A stretch of DNA of 64,000 bases from Apostichopus japonicus. Its lineage: Eukaryota; Echinodermata; Holothuroidea; Aspidochirotida; Stichopodidae. The notes beneath the pieces are model-generated. The model did not search any database, had not been told where the DNA came from, and saw only the letters and a program-made list of their open reading frames with translations. Within the stretch, counting starts at the first letter, position 1; the number at the start of each line of letters is the position of its first letter. The DNA is taken from the NCBI RefSeq assembly GCF_037975245.1, contig NC_092575.1, positions 21,775,841 to 21,839,840 of the forward strand, read 5' to 3'. Position numbers and translations under genes: made by a program. Below, in pieces: positions 23,901 to 37,477 of the stretch.

Positions 23901-26900
23901 CACGATCTTAAACACTTTTAATTTCGTATTTTGTTTTTACTCTAAAGAAAAAATGTGGATTTGAAAAGATCTATCCATAGTCTGAATCGACGTGGAGAAA
24001 AGAAGTAGTACGGATTTGCAAAATCTCTTTTGACTTTGTTTTATTCAAAATTGTTTACGCCCTCATTCTCAGCCGAACGTATTAAATTCCGTTACCGTTA
24101 CCGTTACCGTTGATGTTGTATGTTATTGATGGACACATACATCAATATTCGTATTGACTTTTTGTTAACAGTAAATATGAATACATGACAGATAATTAAT
24201 ATATAACTATCGCTAACATTGTTGACATTTTATCGTTTGACGGCCTTTTAAGCTTCCCTAAAGGGTCCATATTGTGTCTGGTTTTCTGTTGATAGGGGTG
24301 CTTGACCTAATTTGCATAAAGGCAGTACCTCCAATTCTACAAGAGTCATGAGAAAATACGTTTTTTTTTTATCCTACGATAGAAATGAAAAACTAAAAAA
24401 GAAGGGTTGGAAGCACTTCGCAAAGACTCACCAATGTTATCGATTTTCGCAAACATTCGAACGCTCATGCGGTACGATGAAATATATACATATCTTTTTT
24501 GATTGATTTATATTTCGACCTATATCAATTTATGTTTAGTTTGGGTCAAAACCAAAATAAATGGCTCACGAAAGATGAACGATAAAGGACGTATGACCCC
24601 ATCCCTACAGGCTCTAGTGTTTATTTAACCAATATTCATTCATACTTAGTAAAGATTCCTAAATCCTATTGGTCCATTCAGGTCAGCTGACCGTGGTTAA
24701 TCCTGTGAGTAACGCACGGTAAAATTACGGGGCATCACTTTAATAAATCTTTGGTTATATGTAACCAAAATGTTTTGTTTTATGATTTTTCCCCCACACA
24801 AATGGTAGTGTATGAATTAACGGGTGTTAATGCTATCGCTGGATGCACTCGGGCTCCGCTACGCTCCGCCCTCGTGCATCGCTTGCATTATCCCCCGATC
24901 GTGCATTAATCATGTGAGTAACGCACGCTAGACCGTTGATTAACCCCTTATTTACTTTCAACTTGTATCTGCGGCTTGTGAATCTAAATATTTCCTGCTG
25001 AAACACATTTTATTGGCTTTCCCGATACCAGTATCACAATATCCTTCCTTTGAATTTTAATGATTTTTCGCACCTCGACAGTCAATATTTGGTTTTATTT
25101 TACGATTATTTCGTCTGCGGAATATATGGAGTGAAAAATCATTATATTTAATGTCTGTCGGTCGCCATGATGATTTAGGGAAAAAGACATCTTTTTGATG
25201 CTCCATAAAGAGGGACATGAAATTTAATATACCCATAAATGAGATGTTTGTTTGATATGAATGTAGACACATTGTAGTAATTGCAAACCAATTGACACGT
25301 TAAAGGAACGTAGCACGATAATACAGCAACGGTTGTGAAATAAGCTCTTCTAACAAGTTTACACATTTTCAAATGGGTCACCGTTCATAATTAATTAATA
25401 GTTCATTAATTTTGTCAATTAATAACTTCCCCACAGTTATGACATCTATTTATCTACAGTGTAACAACCGTTCCAACAGCTTCTGTTAAGTAATATATAG
25501 TCACCATTTACAACCCTCGATCCCTCAAAAAAAGTTTTAAAAAAATTGAAACTAAGAGCATAACAAAAAATTGTGTCACAAAAAAAAATGGAAATGTAAT
25601 AATAGTAGTAAGTTGAGTCTCGTCTATCCGACATGCTCAGTGATTAACCTCCGCCACGTATCACGATCTTGCGCAAGGTTTATTGCTTCCTCGAAATTGT
25701 TAATATTAATGTCCTTAAATTGCGACTTTATTTTTCCAAGCAAGGTAGTCACGGGCCTGATAATGTAATAATCTATTATTTAATTTGTAAAAAAAACGTG
25801 TTTAACTTTATGGCTAATTTAACCAACACTATTTTTATGTTTGTATAGATACTGTTTCTCTCCTTTGCTGTTATCAGTTTTCGACAAATTTCATAGCAAA
25901 GTGTATGTCGCAAGGCGCCCGGAGGCGGCCTGAGATTTCCCAGGTTCTCTTTGGCAGTCTTTGCATGGAATAAAAATAAACGGAATGAGCTCAAATAAAT
26001 CCACGAAGAGAATTTTCCAGACTTTGCTTTCCTCTTGTTTCCGTTGTCGGTATTTACAATTTCTCTTGATAATCAGTGACACAAGGGCCCTTACAGGCCC
26101 TAACCAGACAGTCAGCCGCAATGGTACGCCGGGTATCCGGGTCGGACAGGCGACCCCCACGTGCAACTCGGCTGGGCAACGCCCACCAGTAAAAACCAGA
26201 CAGAACTCTTCTTTAAACCTGGTTAACAATCGAGACATTCCTCTCACAGAGGCTGCATAGGTTCTGAGTCCCCCCCCCCCCCAGCCCTGCAGCTGAACTT
26301 AAACTCATTCTTATTAATAACATAATACTTCACTTGACATGGACGCAAAAGCCTTCGTTAACAAACTTAGGAATTTATAATACAATACTTTTTACCTTTC
26401 ACATGTAACCTATAGTTTTAGTCGGTAAATGACTCATTGTAAGAAACAATTGAGCATATGGAACAGTATTATGACATTATAAAATATTACCATTAGAAAA
26501 ATTTATGTCACTCGAAATTAATTTGTCAAAAGCTGTTAAAAGAATGAGATTGAAAAAAACATCTGTTTCCCTAATTGTTTCAACGTTAAAGAGTCTAACG
26601 TAATAAGATAAACCATAAAGTGACATGATATGGAAGCTAATTTTTGTTTTGTCTGCGCTATATACTGATACCGTAACAAACATCGTTCATTTCTCTCTCT
26701 TTGACAAGGATCACCGTTTTTGGGGTGGGGGTAGGTGGGGTGGGTGGGGTGTGGGGAGGGGCGCTAGAACGTGATTCGAACCAGCAATCTGGGAATGACC
26801 GTCATGTGCTGTTCAGTGCCTAGTTGGTGACAATCTCTAAACAGCCATATCTTCTATGTGGGAACGCCCACCACAGAAGCCACAGCACCGTACTGTTGCA

Positions 26901-27468
26901 TACCGCGTTCCCCGCCCATATTGATTTGATACAACTCAGAAACAAAAGGGAAGGAATTGAAAGAGAAATTAGCCATGCTTGTGTCCTTAACACAGATCTT
27001 TCTTTTTATTAAGCAAACTAAGAACTGCCATATTGTATGTTTTTTTGGCAACAAGACAATGAAATGACACTCGGAACTTTTTTATTTTTTTTTCATGCTG
27101 GATTACTTCTGTTATTGAGATCTTGTTAGAAAACTATCGTCACTGCTCATGCGTCTAATGAAGCAGAATAAGATTCCCTATATTAATCCGTTCTACATTT
27201 AGAGCCCAAATATGGATGAATCATTAGTTCTGGATGACACATTTGGTTATGAATAATTGATCATATGCATTAGTCTACGTCATCGATATGAGAGAATAAT
27301 TTAAAACACATTTTAATGTCAAAAAAACAAAACACTTCAGTCTTCATCACGGAAGTAGTCTCTGAAAATAATAGCCTATCATTAGTATTTGGAATTTAGA
27401 TTTGTTGAGAGTGCAAGTGTCTTCTCTGCCTTATGTATGCAAGAGAACGTTTCCCAGTTGTCTATATA

Positions 27469-27553
<85 letters not shown>

Positions 27554-27568
27554 TATATATATGTATAT

Positions 27569-27662
<94 letters not shown>

Positions 27663-30600
27663 TATATATATGTATATATATATATATAATATATATATAT
27701 ATATATAAATATATATATATGTATATATATATATGTATATATATATATGTATATATATATATATACCGAGAGACCGAGAGTGCATTTCTTATGAGGAGAC
27801 AGGGATCTGAGGAGTCAAATTAAGGAGGTTCATACCTTGATGAGATGTCTGGTAGATTGAGACGTATTCATCGGCACCACAGAAAGACTTCTCGTCTCCT
27901 GGACATGGCGCATTACACATTTCAGGGTCGACCTTATCTTGTAGATCAAAATCTGTTGTAAGATGGCCGCAGTGACACTCCTTGCCACGTGCCATGCCTG
28001 CTAATGGATGTTGCTATAATAGAAATAAAGACTCACATTTATTGCAAATTGTTGAGAAATTGTTGAGACGGGGGAAACGGGAGAGTTGAGTAGAATAGAG
28101 AGGACAGAATAATGCTTTGAGCTTTGAGCGGGAACAGACGCTCCTTACAGCAAGGAGCTGATGTTTTTTAAATGTGGTTCAGATGTTTACAACTTTAACC
28201 TTCATCATGCTGGCACGGAGATTTGTAATTATAAATATAGAGCCTCTGGGTAAAGAATATTATTTTGAGTTATCAAAAATATCGATTTAAAATATGCGAT
28301 TGAATCGCAAGTGTTTTATTTTTTTCAGTTAATTATAAGAGCCTGAATCATATTGGAGACTATTCATTGAATACATCTCTGTCTCCGCCAAATGAAGCGG
28401 TACAAATAAAGAGGATGATAAGATTCTTCATCAAATATAGCATAATTTCTAAGAGGGGGGGGGTGGTGGTGGGGGGAATCCATCGACTGAAGGTCATAGA
28501 GCGCTCATCACGCATGGAACAATCATCTTGAATAAATAACAGAAATAACTATGACGAAAAATAAGGCGTCGTTTCTACACAACGCCAAATTGACAAAATA
28601 GGCATAACATAAGACAAAACAGGTTTAATTTCTATTTCCCCCAAAAAATGAACATTTGAAAAGATAAAAAAGAATATAACAACTCTCTCTACAAACAATA
28701 AACATGAAAGTCGACAACTGCGAATTTGTTATCAAATCTCTCCTAACATTTCTTCCTAACTCAATTTCAAATTGTTTTCCAACGTGAACTATATTGTAAA
28801 CAATTCAGTAGGCATGGTCAAACTGAGGTCAGGTTGAGATCAGAATGCGCGCTATTCAAAAGCTACCAAGCATGTATTTGAGTTCACAAATAAGTTCACA
28901 AAGACTGTAAAATTGGTTGATTTTGTTCGACACTCGGTAAGTTTTTTTTTACCGATAAACGTTTTTTTTTTCATTCCTCTCTTACCTGTCTCCTCTTGAG
29001 TTAAAAAAAAATGATAGCGATTAAGAACTGCCACGCCCCCCCATAACCCACTTCCGGGTGATCACCCACTTCCTGTCCTTACGAATTCACCATTGTGAAG
29101 TAAAACATGTTTTTGCATACAGAATGTTGATCTGGCATATTATTTGTTGGTGTCATTCCTATTCTTCCTGTTAATTTCGAGGAGACAAGTGCCTATCGTT
29201 GTTCATAAATCTAAACTAGGGGGTTTGTCACTTACCTCATCACCGCATGCTTTAAGACAGCTCGGGATTGTCATGGTAGACTGCTCTATTAAAATACCTC
29301 CGGTGAAAATGGAATCTCCCTTCTTTTTGACATAAGGTACGCAAGCGCGGAAATCATAGCCTCTTACGGTATTCGCTTCTTTTTCTGAGAATTTTAAGTT
29401 TAAAGCGAAAAGAAAAATTGAGTTATAGACTGGAAGACCATATGGTGATATCATTAAATTTACACATATACACCTCAAGCTCCTTACTAATTAACCGCAA
29501 AATCTCCCAAAATAATACGTTTTTTTTTAAGTGTAATATAAATGACTTAAAGGAATGGCAACCACATGCTAAAATCATCAGTTACAAAACAGAAGCACGA
29601 GGCCGTCCTAACCATAGAATACTTAGGTATTATAATGAAAAAAATTGGCATGTTGTTATTAATTTTAATACTCGACTCAAAATAATAACACTCGACGAGT
29701 GACACTACAACCATGCAGGCGGTCTTGAAAAGTTTTTTGACGAAAATAAATTTAATGATGCAACGCTTATTTGTGTGGTTACCGGCTCCGAATGTATTCA
29801 AATTACATCATAATAATCTCGGTTGTAAATTTAGTAGTTTAATACTTCATATTGATACAAACATATAAGTCGAAACTAACCAATTTCAGTATCGCGTTCT
29901 AAAATAGGTTATTGAAAAGCATTTTTTTGCCGATGGTTTTGTGTTAGCCTCTATGAAATGATTCCTTGCTCCTTATGTGTTTGTTAGAATCAAGACATAA
30001 TTTTGGCTATCAATAACGAGACACTATTATTACAACACAACTTATATATACTAACAACGCCAAATAAAACATAAAATCACACAAGAAACATTAACATTGT
30101 TTCATGTTTCGGATTTACATTATCATTATGAAACATTATATTGCGTCGTGTCATAAACATGACTAGATGTCATTATTGACTTACGACACGTTACTCATAC
30201 TATACGCTAATGACGATCTCATATTTCCATAAAGATCTGAAACGTATCGATAAATCTTTATTATAAAATACGATTTAGTTGCTTCAACTTTAATTGTTCG
30301 AAGAAGAATAGTTCGCCATGCAGCTATTCATATATAGTTCTTTCATAACAGACGCCTCCGTCGTACGTGAAAACAAAAGACTATTAACCTTGAATACAAA
30401 TAAATGTATTCCGTACGTTATGTTACAAGTTCTGTCTGTTCGTCTGATTTGTCTATCAAGAGTTAATATCAATATGCTACGAATCAGAAATTAAACACTG
30501 TTAAGATGTCCTTAAATAGTATGAACTTTCAACAATGTGTAAAAAAAGGAAAAACAAGTACTTTATGAAAAACTTGAGCTCTACCATTGATCAATCTCGC

Positions 30601-33600
30601 ACCTTACACACGATAAATTTGGTTGAGTCAATGAGGGCCTCTATAATCAAACTCTAGCATTGGATAGCAAACAAAAATATTTGATTTTATCGACAGTGGT
30701 TGATTGTGACTTCCCAAATAAATAGGGCGCAAAAGAATGAACTGAGTTGACGAAATTATTCCTGGCACCAAATATGCCGGTCAAGATGTTGTTGCTGTTA
30801 AAGACTTTGTTTTTGAAGTGTTTTCCAGGTGACGATAAAATTAGGGCATGACCTAGAATTGATTATTTTCGAGGGATAAACAACTCAGTTCAGATTGAAG
30901 AGTAAACATGTAACAAAGTGAGAAGTGGTTCTATACGCACTGTACAATATTTTTGTTTTAGGCTGTCATTCTCGGCCAACCATATGGATCTAACGATATA
31001 ACGTACTTCGGTTTTGGCAGCCCCCCCCCCCCACCCAGATATATCGTTTGTCATAGTCAGCAGTGTTGTAACGAGCCACCTGCACGACGCGGATGACAAG
31101 GCAAGGCAAAGGCATGACACGATCATATCCCTCCTATTTTTATGGAAACATTAATGAGCAGAAATATATTAAGATACTTTTCAGTTTTTGAGGCAATTCA
31201 TCACTTTGCTGCCCGGTGGTTGAAATGATCACATTTCTGATGCGAGCTTAATTAATTGTTGCAAACAATTGACTTGACGAGTTTCAATTAAGTGATTATT
31301 ATTTTGCTGCAAATTGTTAAGACGATGACTTCCTGATGTGATCGTAATTCATCATTTTTTGTCATCGATCATTTGTTTTTTCTCCCTTCAATCTTCTCGA
31401 CTTGAAACAAATATTGTTACGTTTTGTACTTTATTATATAGACTCACGGTTAACTAGATGGTCTGCACCGGCTATTGCTTGTCCAGGGGTACTTATTTGG
31501 TACACTGAAATATACGGTGCTCCCCCACAGATTTGATCCTTGTTTCCCGAACAAGTCATATTACAAGCATCTTTCTCTCGGGCCTTCGAAGCTGTCACTG
31601 CCTGTGCACAGTAACACTCTGAGCTAAACTCCAAACCAGCGAAGGGGTAACTCCTACCGAAATAAAGAAAGACATGTGGAGAAAATAAAATTTACATACT
31701 TGCCAATGTAGACAAAAAACACCCGAAACGTGTATCTGTAAACTGTGGGCATTATTAGTAAATGGGGTGAGGGGTGAGGGGTAAGGAATGGAAGACAGGA
31801 TGAGATGAAGAGGTTTCATTTCAATAAATATTTCTGGTTATAATGTCACTGTGTGGTATATAGGACAAATCGTACCGAATATTTTCAAAATCATCGCGTG
31901 ACGTATATTTATGAAATTGTTCCATTTCACTCTTATAGTTGGACTCAACAGAATCATTCACTGAAAACTGAAGAGGAAACAATAAAAATAATTTAAAAAA
32001 AAAAACAATAACAAGAAGGAAGAGAAAAATAGGTATAGATAAAAGTAATCAAATACACATTTTAACGAAGGTATAGCTGCTGCTACATTGGTATCTTTCA
32101 TATGTTTCCTATTACATACATGCAACACTTTCGACACGAGATTAGTGTTACATGTATGTATACTAGGCCTATATAGCCTAACGTGACCCGTGTACTGAAC
32201 ATTGAAAAAATAGTTAAAGGCGTATCCTTTGCATCACAAATGTATTGTTTCAACGTGTAAGACACAGTGTCGAGTGTATGTTTGTTGTAACACTATAGTT
32301 ATGGCGACGTTCAAGAAATCAGACAGTTACTTCAAAATTGCATGAGCCAATGACAGGGCGCCTGGCATGGGCAGGCGTCATAAGTGTACCCTATATATAA
32401 AACGTTTCTATTTTAACACCAAAGGGGTACCCTATATAAAACGTTTCCATTTTACTGACACCATATGAAAGTTCCTTCACGATCGGGGAATAATTCAAAC
32501 ATAAGAGCATTATAAATCACACTTTTCGGGTTAGAAGTTTCGGTCCAGCTATATATTGTGTGCGAACCACTTTCATTGGTTGTATTCATAATGTAGGTTT
32601 ATCAAACATACCTGAAGTATTGGTGTCAACGAACGAAAAAAAGTTTGGAACCCAAGAAATAAAATTGATACAGATAGACAAATCTACAGTCCAATGACGT
32701 GTGGTAGTGTATGAGACTTCGCGATGGGGTTCGCATTGGTAGGCATGGAGACATATTCTGACGTCACAAGGCGGTACAAAAACAAAGTGAATATTTCGCA
32801 TTGATGGTCGTACTTTATCATTATATTTGTGACTGAGATGTAGCTTGGAGAGCATGCGTACCGCAGGAACGTAAACACTCTTAACTTCCTAGGTTCGGGT
32901 ATTTAAGAATGACGATACCTTCCTGTACCTATATACATACGCACTCTGATCTACCATAGCCTATGAGCTTGTAACATTCTTGTACTGTGCCCCCCCCCTC
33001 CCCCAATGACCCTCTCTAAATAAAGTCAATGCCCTCTTCCACCCGGATATGTCAGTTAGAAAACCCTAAACTAACTGGTTTGGATAAACGTGAGTGCATG
33101 GGTATGTGTCATGGAAATATACTATTTAAATATATTGTAAGAACCCTGGCTAGGTTTGTGTCGACGGACTAACACAGCACATATACACGTATATGCGTTG
33201 TTCTATCCTATATGCATAAGCATAGCCTAAATTCACGTTGCTCTATCCTATGCATAAACATATCCTAAATTCACGTTGTATATAGGTAATTTATATGTTC
33301 ACTGCTCTTTTTGCACCTCGAGTTCATTATGTTTTCCCCTTCATACGCGTCAGCCTGTAACTGCCTCGTTTTATTACTTCGTTAATTCATACTGACACAA
33401 TGCACCCATTCCCCTCGCACTTGAAAGCCAATACAGAGAATAAGGCCCCTATAGGGATAGTTATAAATAAACCATGCGTTTCAGCCACTCTCAACCATCA
33501 TTGAGATCGTACAGTTGAAACTGTCATTTTGTCATTTTAGCCGTGCGTATACTTGCTCACTCCCTGCGATTTTTCAAGTTATAAAGAAGTTCCCCGCGGG

Positions 33601-34628
33601 TTGTTGTTGTTTTTGTATACTTCTGATGTCAAATATCTCGATACATTATAAGGGCTGCAAAAGCTATTCCTGACTTCGGCAGAGTTTTCTTGGTGTGATT
33701 CTGTGTACATATTTAGATCCCATAATACCAGGGAGTTGTTAAAGAACAACTCCCTGATAATACTAAGAGCTGTTTCTTTCGCCAAGTGATTTCAATTCCT
33801 ATTAAACACTATTCAGTTCTTTAACGGGGTTGACGTAAAACCTGCTCACACACAATGAACAAAAATCGCATGGTTTTCATCATGTTCCGCTGAGAAATGT
33901 TACTTTTAGCAGTACTTTTAGCATAATGAGCGACGAAGATTGGAACTTGCGTGACAATACCTCTTAATATTCTGACGGTGTCGAAATATATATATTCTGG
34001 AAAATTAAAGCTGATCGTAAAAATCTTCAATTATCGTCCGAAATCAATATAAACATTTCTCTCTCTCCACACAACCCCCCCCCCTTTCCTCCCTCTAACC
34101 AACCTCTTAGTACTTTCACTAAGGGGTATGACCAACTACAAGCAAAACAATATCAAGATTAAAAAATATGAAACAACAATTTCTTCAAAAATGATATAAT
34201 TATTTCTAGACATATTTTTACGAATGTGAAATAAAGTAGCCAACAATAGTTGACAGATTATTACCGAACGCATGTTGATAACAATGATTATTTCACCAGA
34301 GGTGTCTAAATTAGGTTGTGTATATTTACCGAACCTTAACTGAAATACGTCTATATACATTAATCCCATTTGGAAATCGTAACAAACGCTTCTCAGTGTG
34401 GATTCTGGGTAAATATATAAACACTGTAACCACAATTGATATCGGATACCCAGACAAAGGTTTCAGATTAGTATATGGGATTGTCAACTAATAAATATAT
34501 ATACATTTATTTATTAGTTGACAAATAGTAGATTAGTAGATATATAAATATATATATAATATATATATACAATATACATAATATATATAATATACATTAT
34601 ATATATAATATACATAATAACGATTTTC

Positions 34629-34680
<52 letters not shown>

Positions 34681-34714
34681 GAAAATCGTTATTATGTATA
34701 TTATATATATAATG

Positions 34715-34757
<43 letters not shown>

Positions 34758-34961
34758 AATAACGGAAAAACTGTTAAACAACTATGCTGCATTTAGAGAA
34801 AGGCTGGATCTCGAGTGAGATACAATAATTGAATTAGGTAAGTGATTGGAAGTAAAACAGCCAATGTTTGGTTTTTGCAGAGCTTTCGAGCAAAACTAGC
34901 TCTTCTTCAGTGCATGATCACCGAAAGTGACCTTTGCAAAACGTTATCCTATACGTTGGTT

Positions 34962-35020
<59 letters not shown>

Positions 35021-37412
35021 CACAAACAGATCGTGTCAACTCTTCAATGTAATAATAAAGATGTTAAAAGATGTCAATAATTAATTTATTGTACGTGATC
35101 AAGGAAGGTGCATCCATCCGAAACGTCGGGAAACATTTTTAATTCTTTTACCTTTTTAACATCTTTATTATTGCTTTGAAGATTTGGCACGATAGTGCAT
35201 GACTGTTCTATTTTCTTTTTATATATATTTCTTCTGTTCTATATATTTCTTTTTATTAATTTTTTTTTAGATCTTTTAGTTACAGTATGTCGTGTGTCCT
35301 GTGCATGATTCATTTTTTGCCTTTTAATATAATATCTGTAACTGTTGTCAAATAAAGGCAATTTCGAAGCTAAGCGTGCAATAAGCTACCGTAAATATGC
35401 ACGAATTCATGCAGAAAGCATATCACTCAATCATACAGCTCGACTGTGATGGAGAACAATATTTAAGACACAGCAATGTGAAACATATTCTTGGCGGATA
35501 TTGTAGAAAACTCTGAAAAGGGTATACAGGTAACCGTAAATAAGCTACCCAACACTGAGTGTGTACAGTATCCAACCAACGTATAGGATAACGTTTTGCA
35601 AAACAAGTAAAATGCAGAAAATTAATCTTGAACAATTCCCACACTTTATGGCAATAAAATGAACTCATGAAAATGAGCTTGTTTGGATAGATACGTACGC
35701 AGTGTTGGGTATAATATTTGCCCAACTGTTTTCGAGTGTACACAATTGTTAGCAAACTGCTTATCCACTAAAGAGCCTGTGTAAGAGAATGTGTAACAGT
35801 ATGTGGGCCTGACGTTTGGATTTTAACAGGATCTTCTTCAGAGGTTGAATGACACTTGTCATAGAGGTAGGGAGAGAGAGGGAGGGGTGCGGGACTGTGT
35901 CATCAATGGCGCATTACTGGTACCAGGTGATGGACTAATTGTGACTAATTGTGACTTGCCCTTGCCTTGTACCTTGAATTTTATGGTACACAATGGTGTA
36001 CGCGTACCTCAAATGTATACCTAGCCTGCATGGGTATATGCAAACGACGATACTTACCTGTAGATGTCTCGCTTTCCCACAAATACCTATAGCCTATTAA
36101 CTATTAAACACGAACCCACTTCCAGGTCAACCCTCCCCACCCCCCCCCCCCATCACATCTTCCAAGTTCCGAATCTACCATTAGTAAAGTAGACAGTGTG
36201 TTACCGAAAGTGGATTGCCGTATAGACTGTGGCGCCTAACGGGTAAATCAAGAATAGATTCAGTGATCGTAAAAGTGAAAGGCACACCATCATTTTCGGA
36301 GATGTATACCTGACACAACAATAGACGCGTATAAGGGTAGCCCCGTGTACACATATGGACAAATACATTCAAGAAAATCAAACAACGGCTTGAAATAAAA
36401 CCTTTCCTTAGATTGACCATTAACTGTTAAAGGGAAACCCTTATACAGAAGTAGACTCACTACTTGAAATACTGCAGGGAGGGCAGGCGAGTTTTCGGGG
36501 ACCACACTACGTAAAGGCCTATTATAACCATATTTTTTAATTCTTATCTTAATTTTTGTCTACCCGCAGGCCTCTCCCTTATACTCGGGGTCAAAATATC
36601 TGCCCATCCGTTAAGCAGTGCATGTATTTAACTATCAGTAGCATATATAATATATACGGTATCCTATATATCAGCTGCAGGTTGTATTAGAAACAATATC
36701 ACATCTCTAAATGCAAATTTATACATTCAGAGCAAATGTACACGTCACTCACACTGCAGATGCTCAATACATCGAGACGATCGAACATACGTCGGGAAAA
36801 TTTCGAAGGCGACAATTTCAGGGTAACAAATATTAAGGAATCTAACGCGATGCTACAGACACTTGGATGATTTTGATGGCGGAACACTGCTGAAAGGTTG
36901 CCAGATAACTCCAGAAACGGGACATGAAGTGTGCTTTTATTGGGTGGGGCGGGTAAGTCATGAGCGATGTTAATCATACCAAACAACATAAAACTAAGCT
37001 GCCTACACGTTAGCGAACAAAACTTCCTTCCTGCTCTCATCATCTGCTTGATCTAGAAAAGTAATGAAGTCACGAGATGTTTAAATACAACGCGACGTTT
37101 AAGTAAATAACAGTATATATATATAAATATATATATATATATTTATATATATATATCTCTTTCGAGATCCGGCTTTACGAATCACAAATGATTTTCGAGT
37201 TGGTTAGCATTATGTTTGATCTCTAGAGCGGGGCAAGTACGTCACCAACACAGAACTAGTATTATTCGATACAGGGGACAAGCGCCTACAGTGGTATAAC
37301 GACCTTCCTTACCGGTTTCGAACCTCTGGGCATACAATCAGCGTCCATAGCCCAGTGGTTAGGGAATCCTGGCGGAAGTTTTTCACTGTTCTGGATTTTC
37401 CAACTCACTTTC

Positions 37413-37477
<65 letters not shown>

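Larger units (their letters stand above)
23508..27835. other. WSCD-like intron 5 (about 4.3 kb)
   Basis: No further gene is seen in this intron. It holds a TTACCG hexamer run (about 24098-24118), a small element with matched ends (24695-24945), a LINE 3' end (25624-25758), a G/C-richer patch at about 25910-26270 with no recognisable protein, a G-rich tract near 26720-26760 and a long AT microsatellite at 27465-27766. Confidence 0.6.

Noticed and set aside
25891-26260. Overlapping frames on both strands in a G/C-richer patch
   Set aside because: No recognisable protein; the patch may belong to a LINE upstream part but no reverse transcriptase motif was found.
27402-27823. Frames rich in IYIYIY on both strands (also near 20010-20354, 40350 and 53882)
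   Set aside because: Pure translation of AT microsatellites.
37300-37370. tRNA gene suggested by A-box-like TAGCCCAGTGGTTAGG and B-box-like GGTTCGAAACC
   Set aside because: The two boxes are on opposite strands, and no cloverleaf can be drawn.
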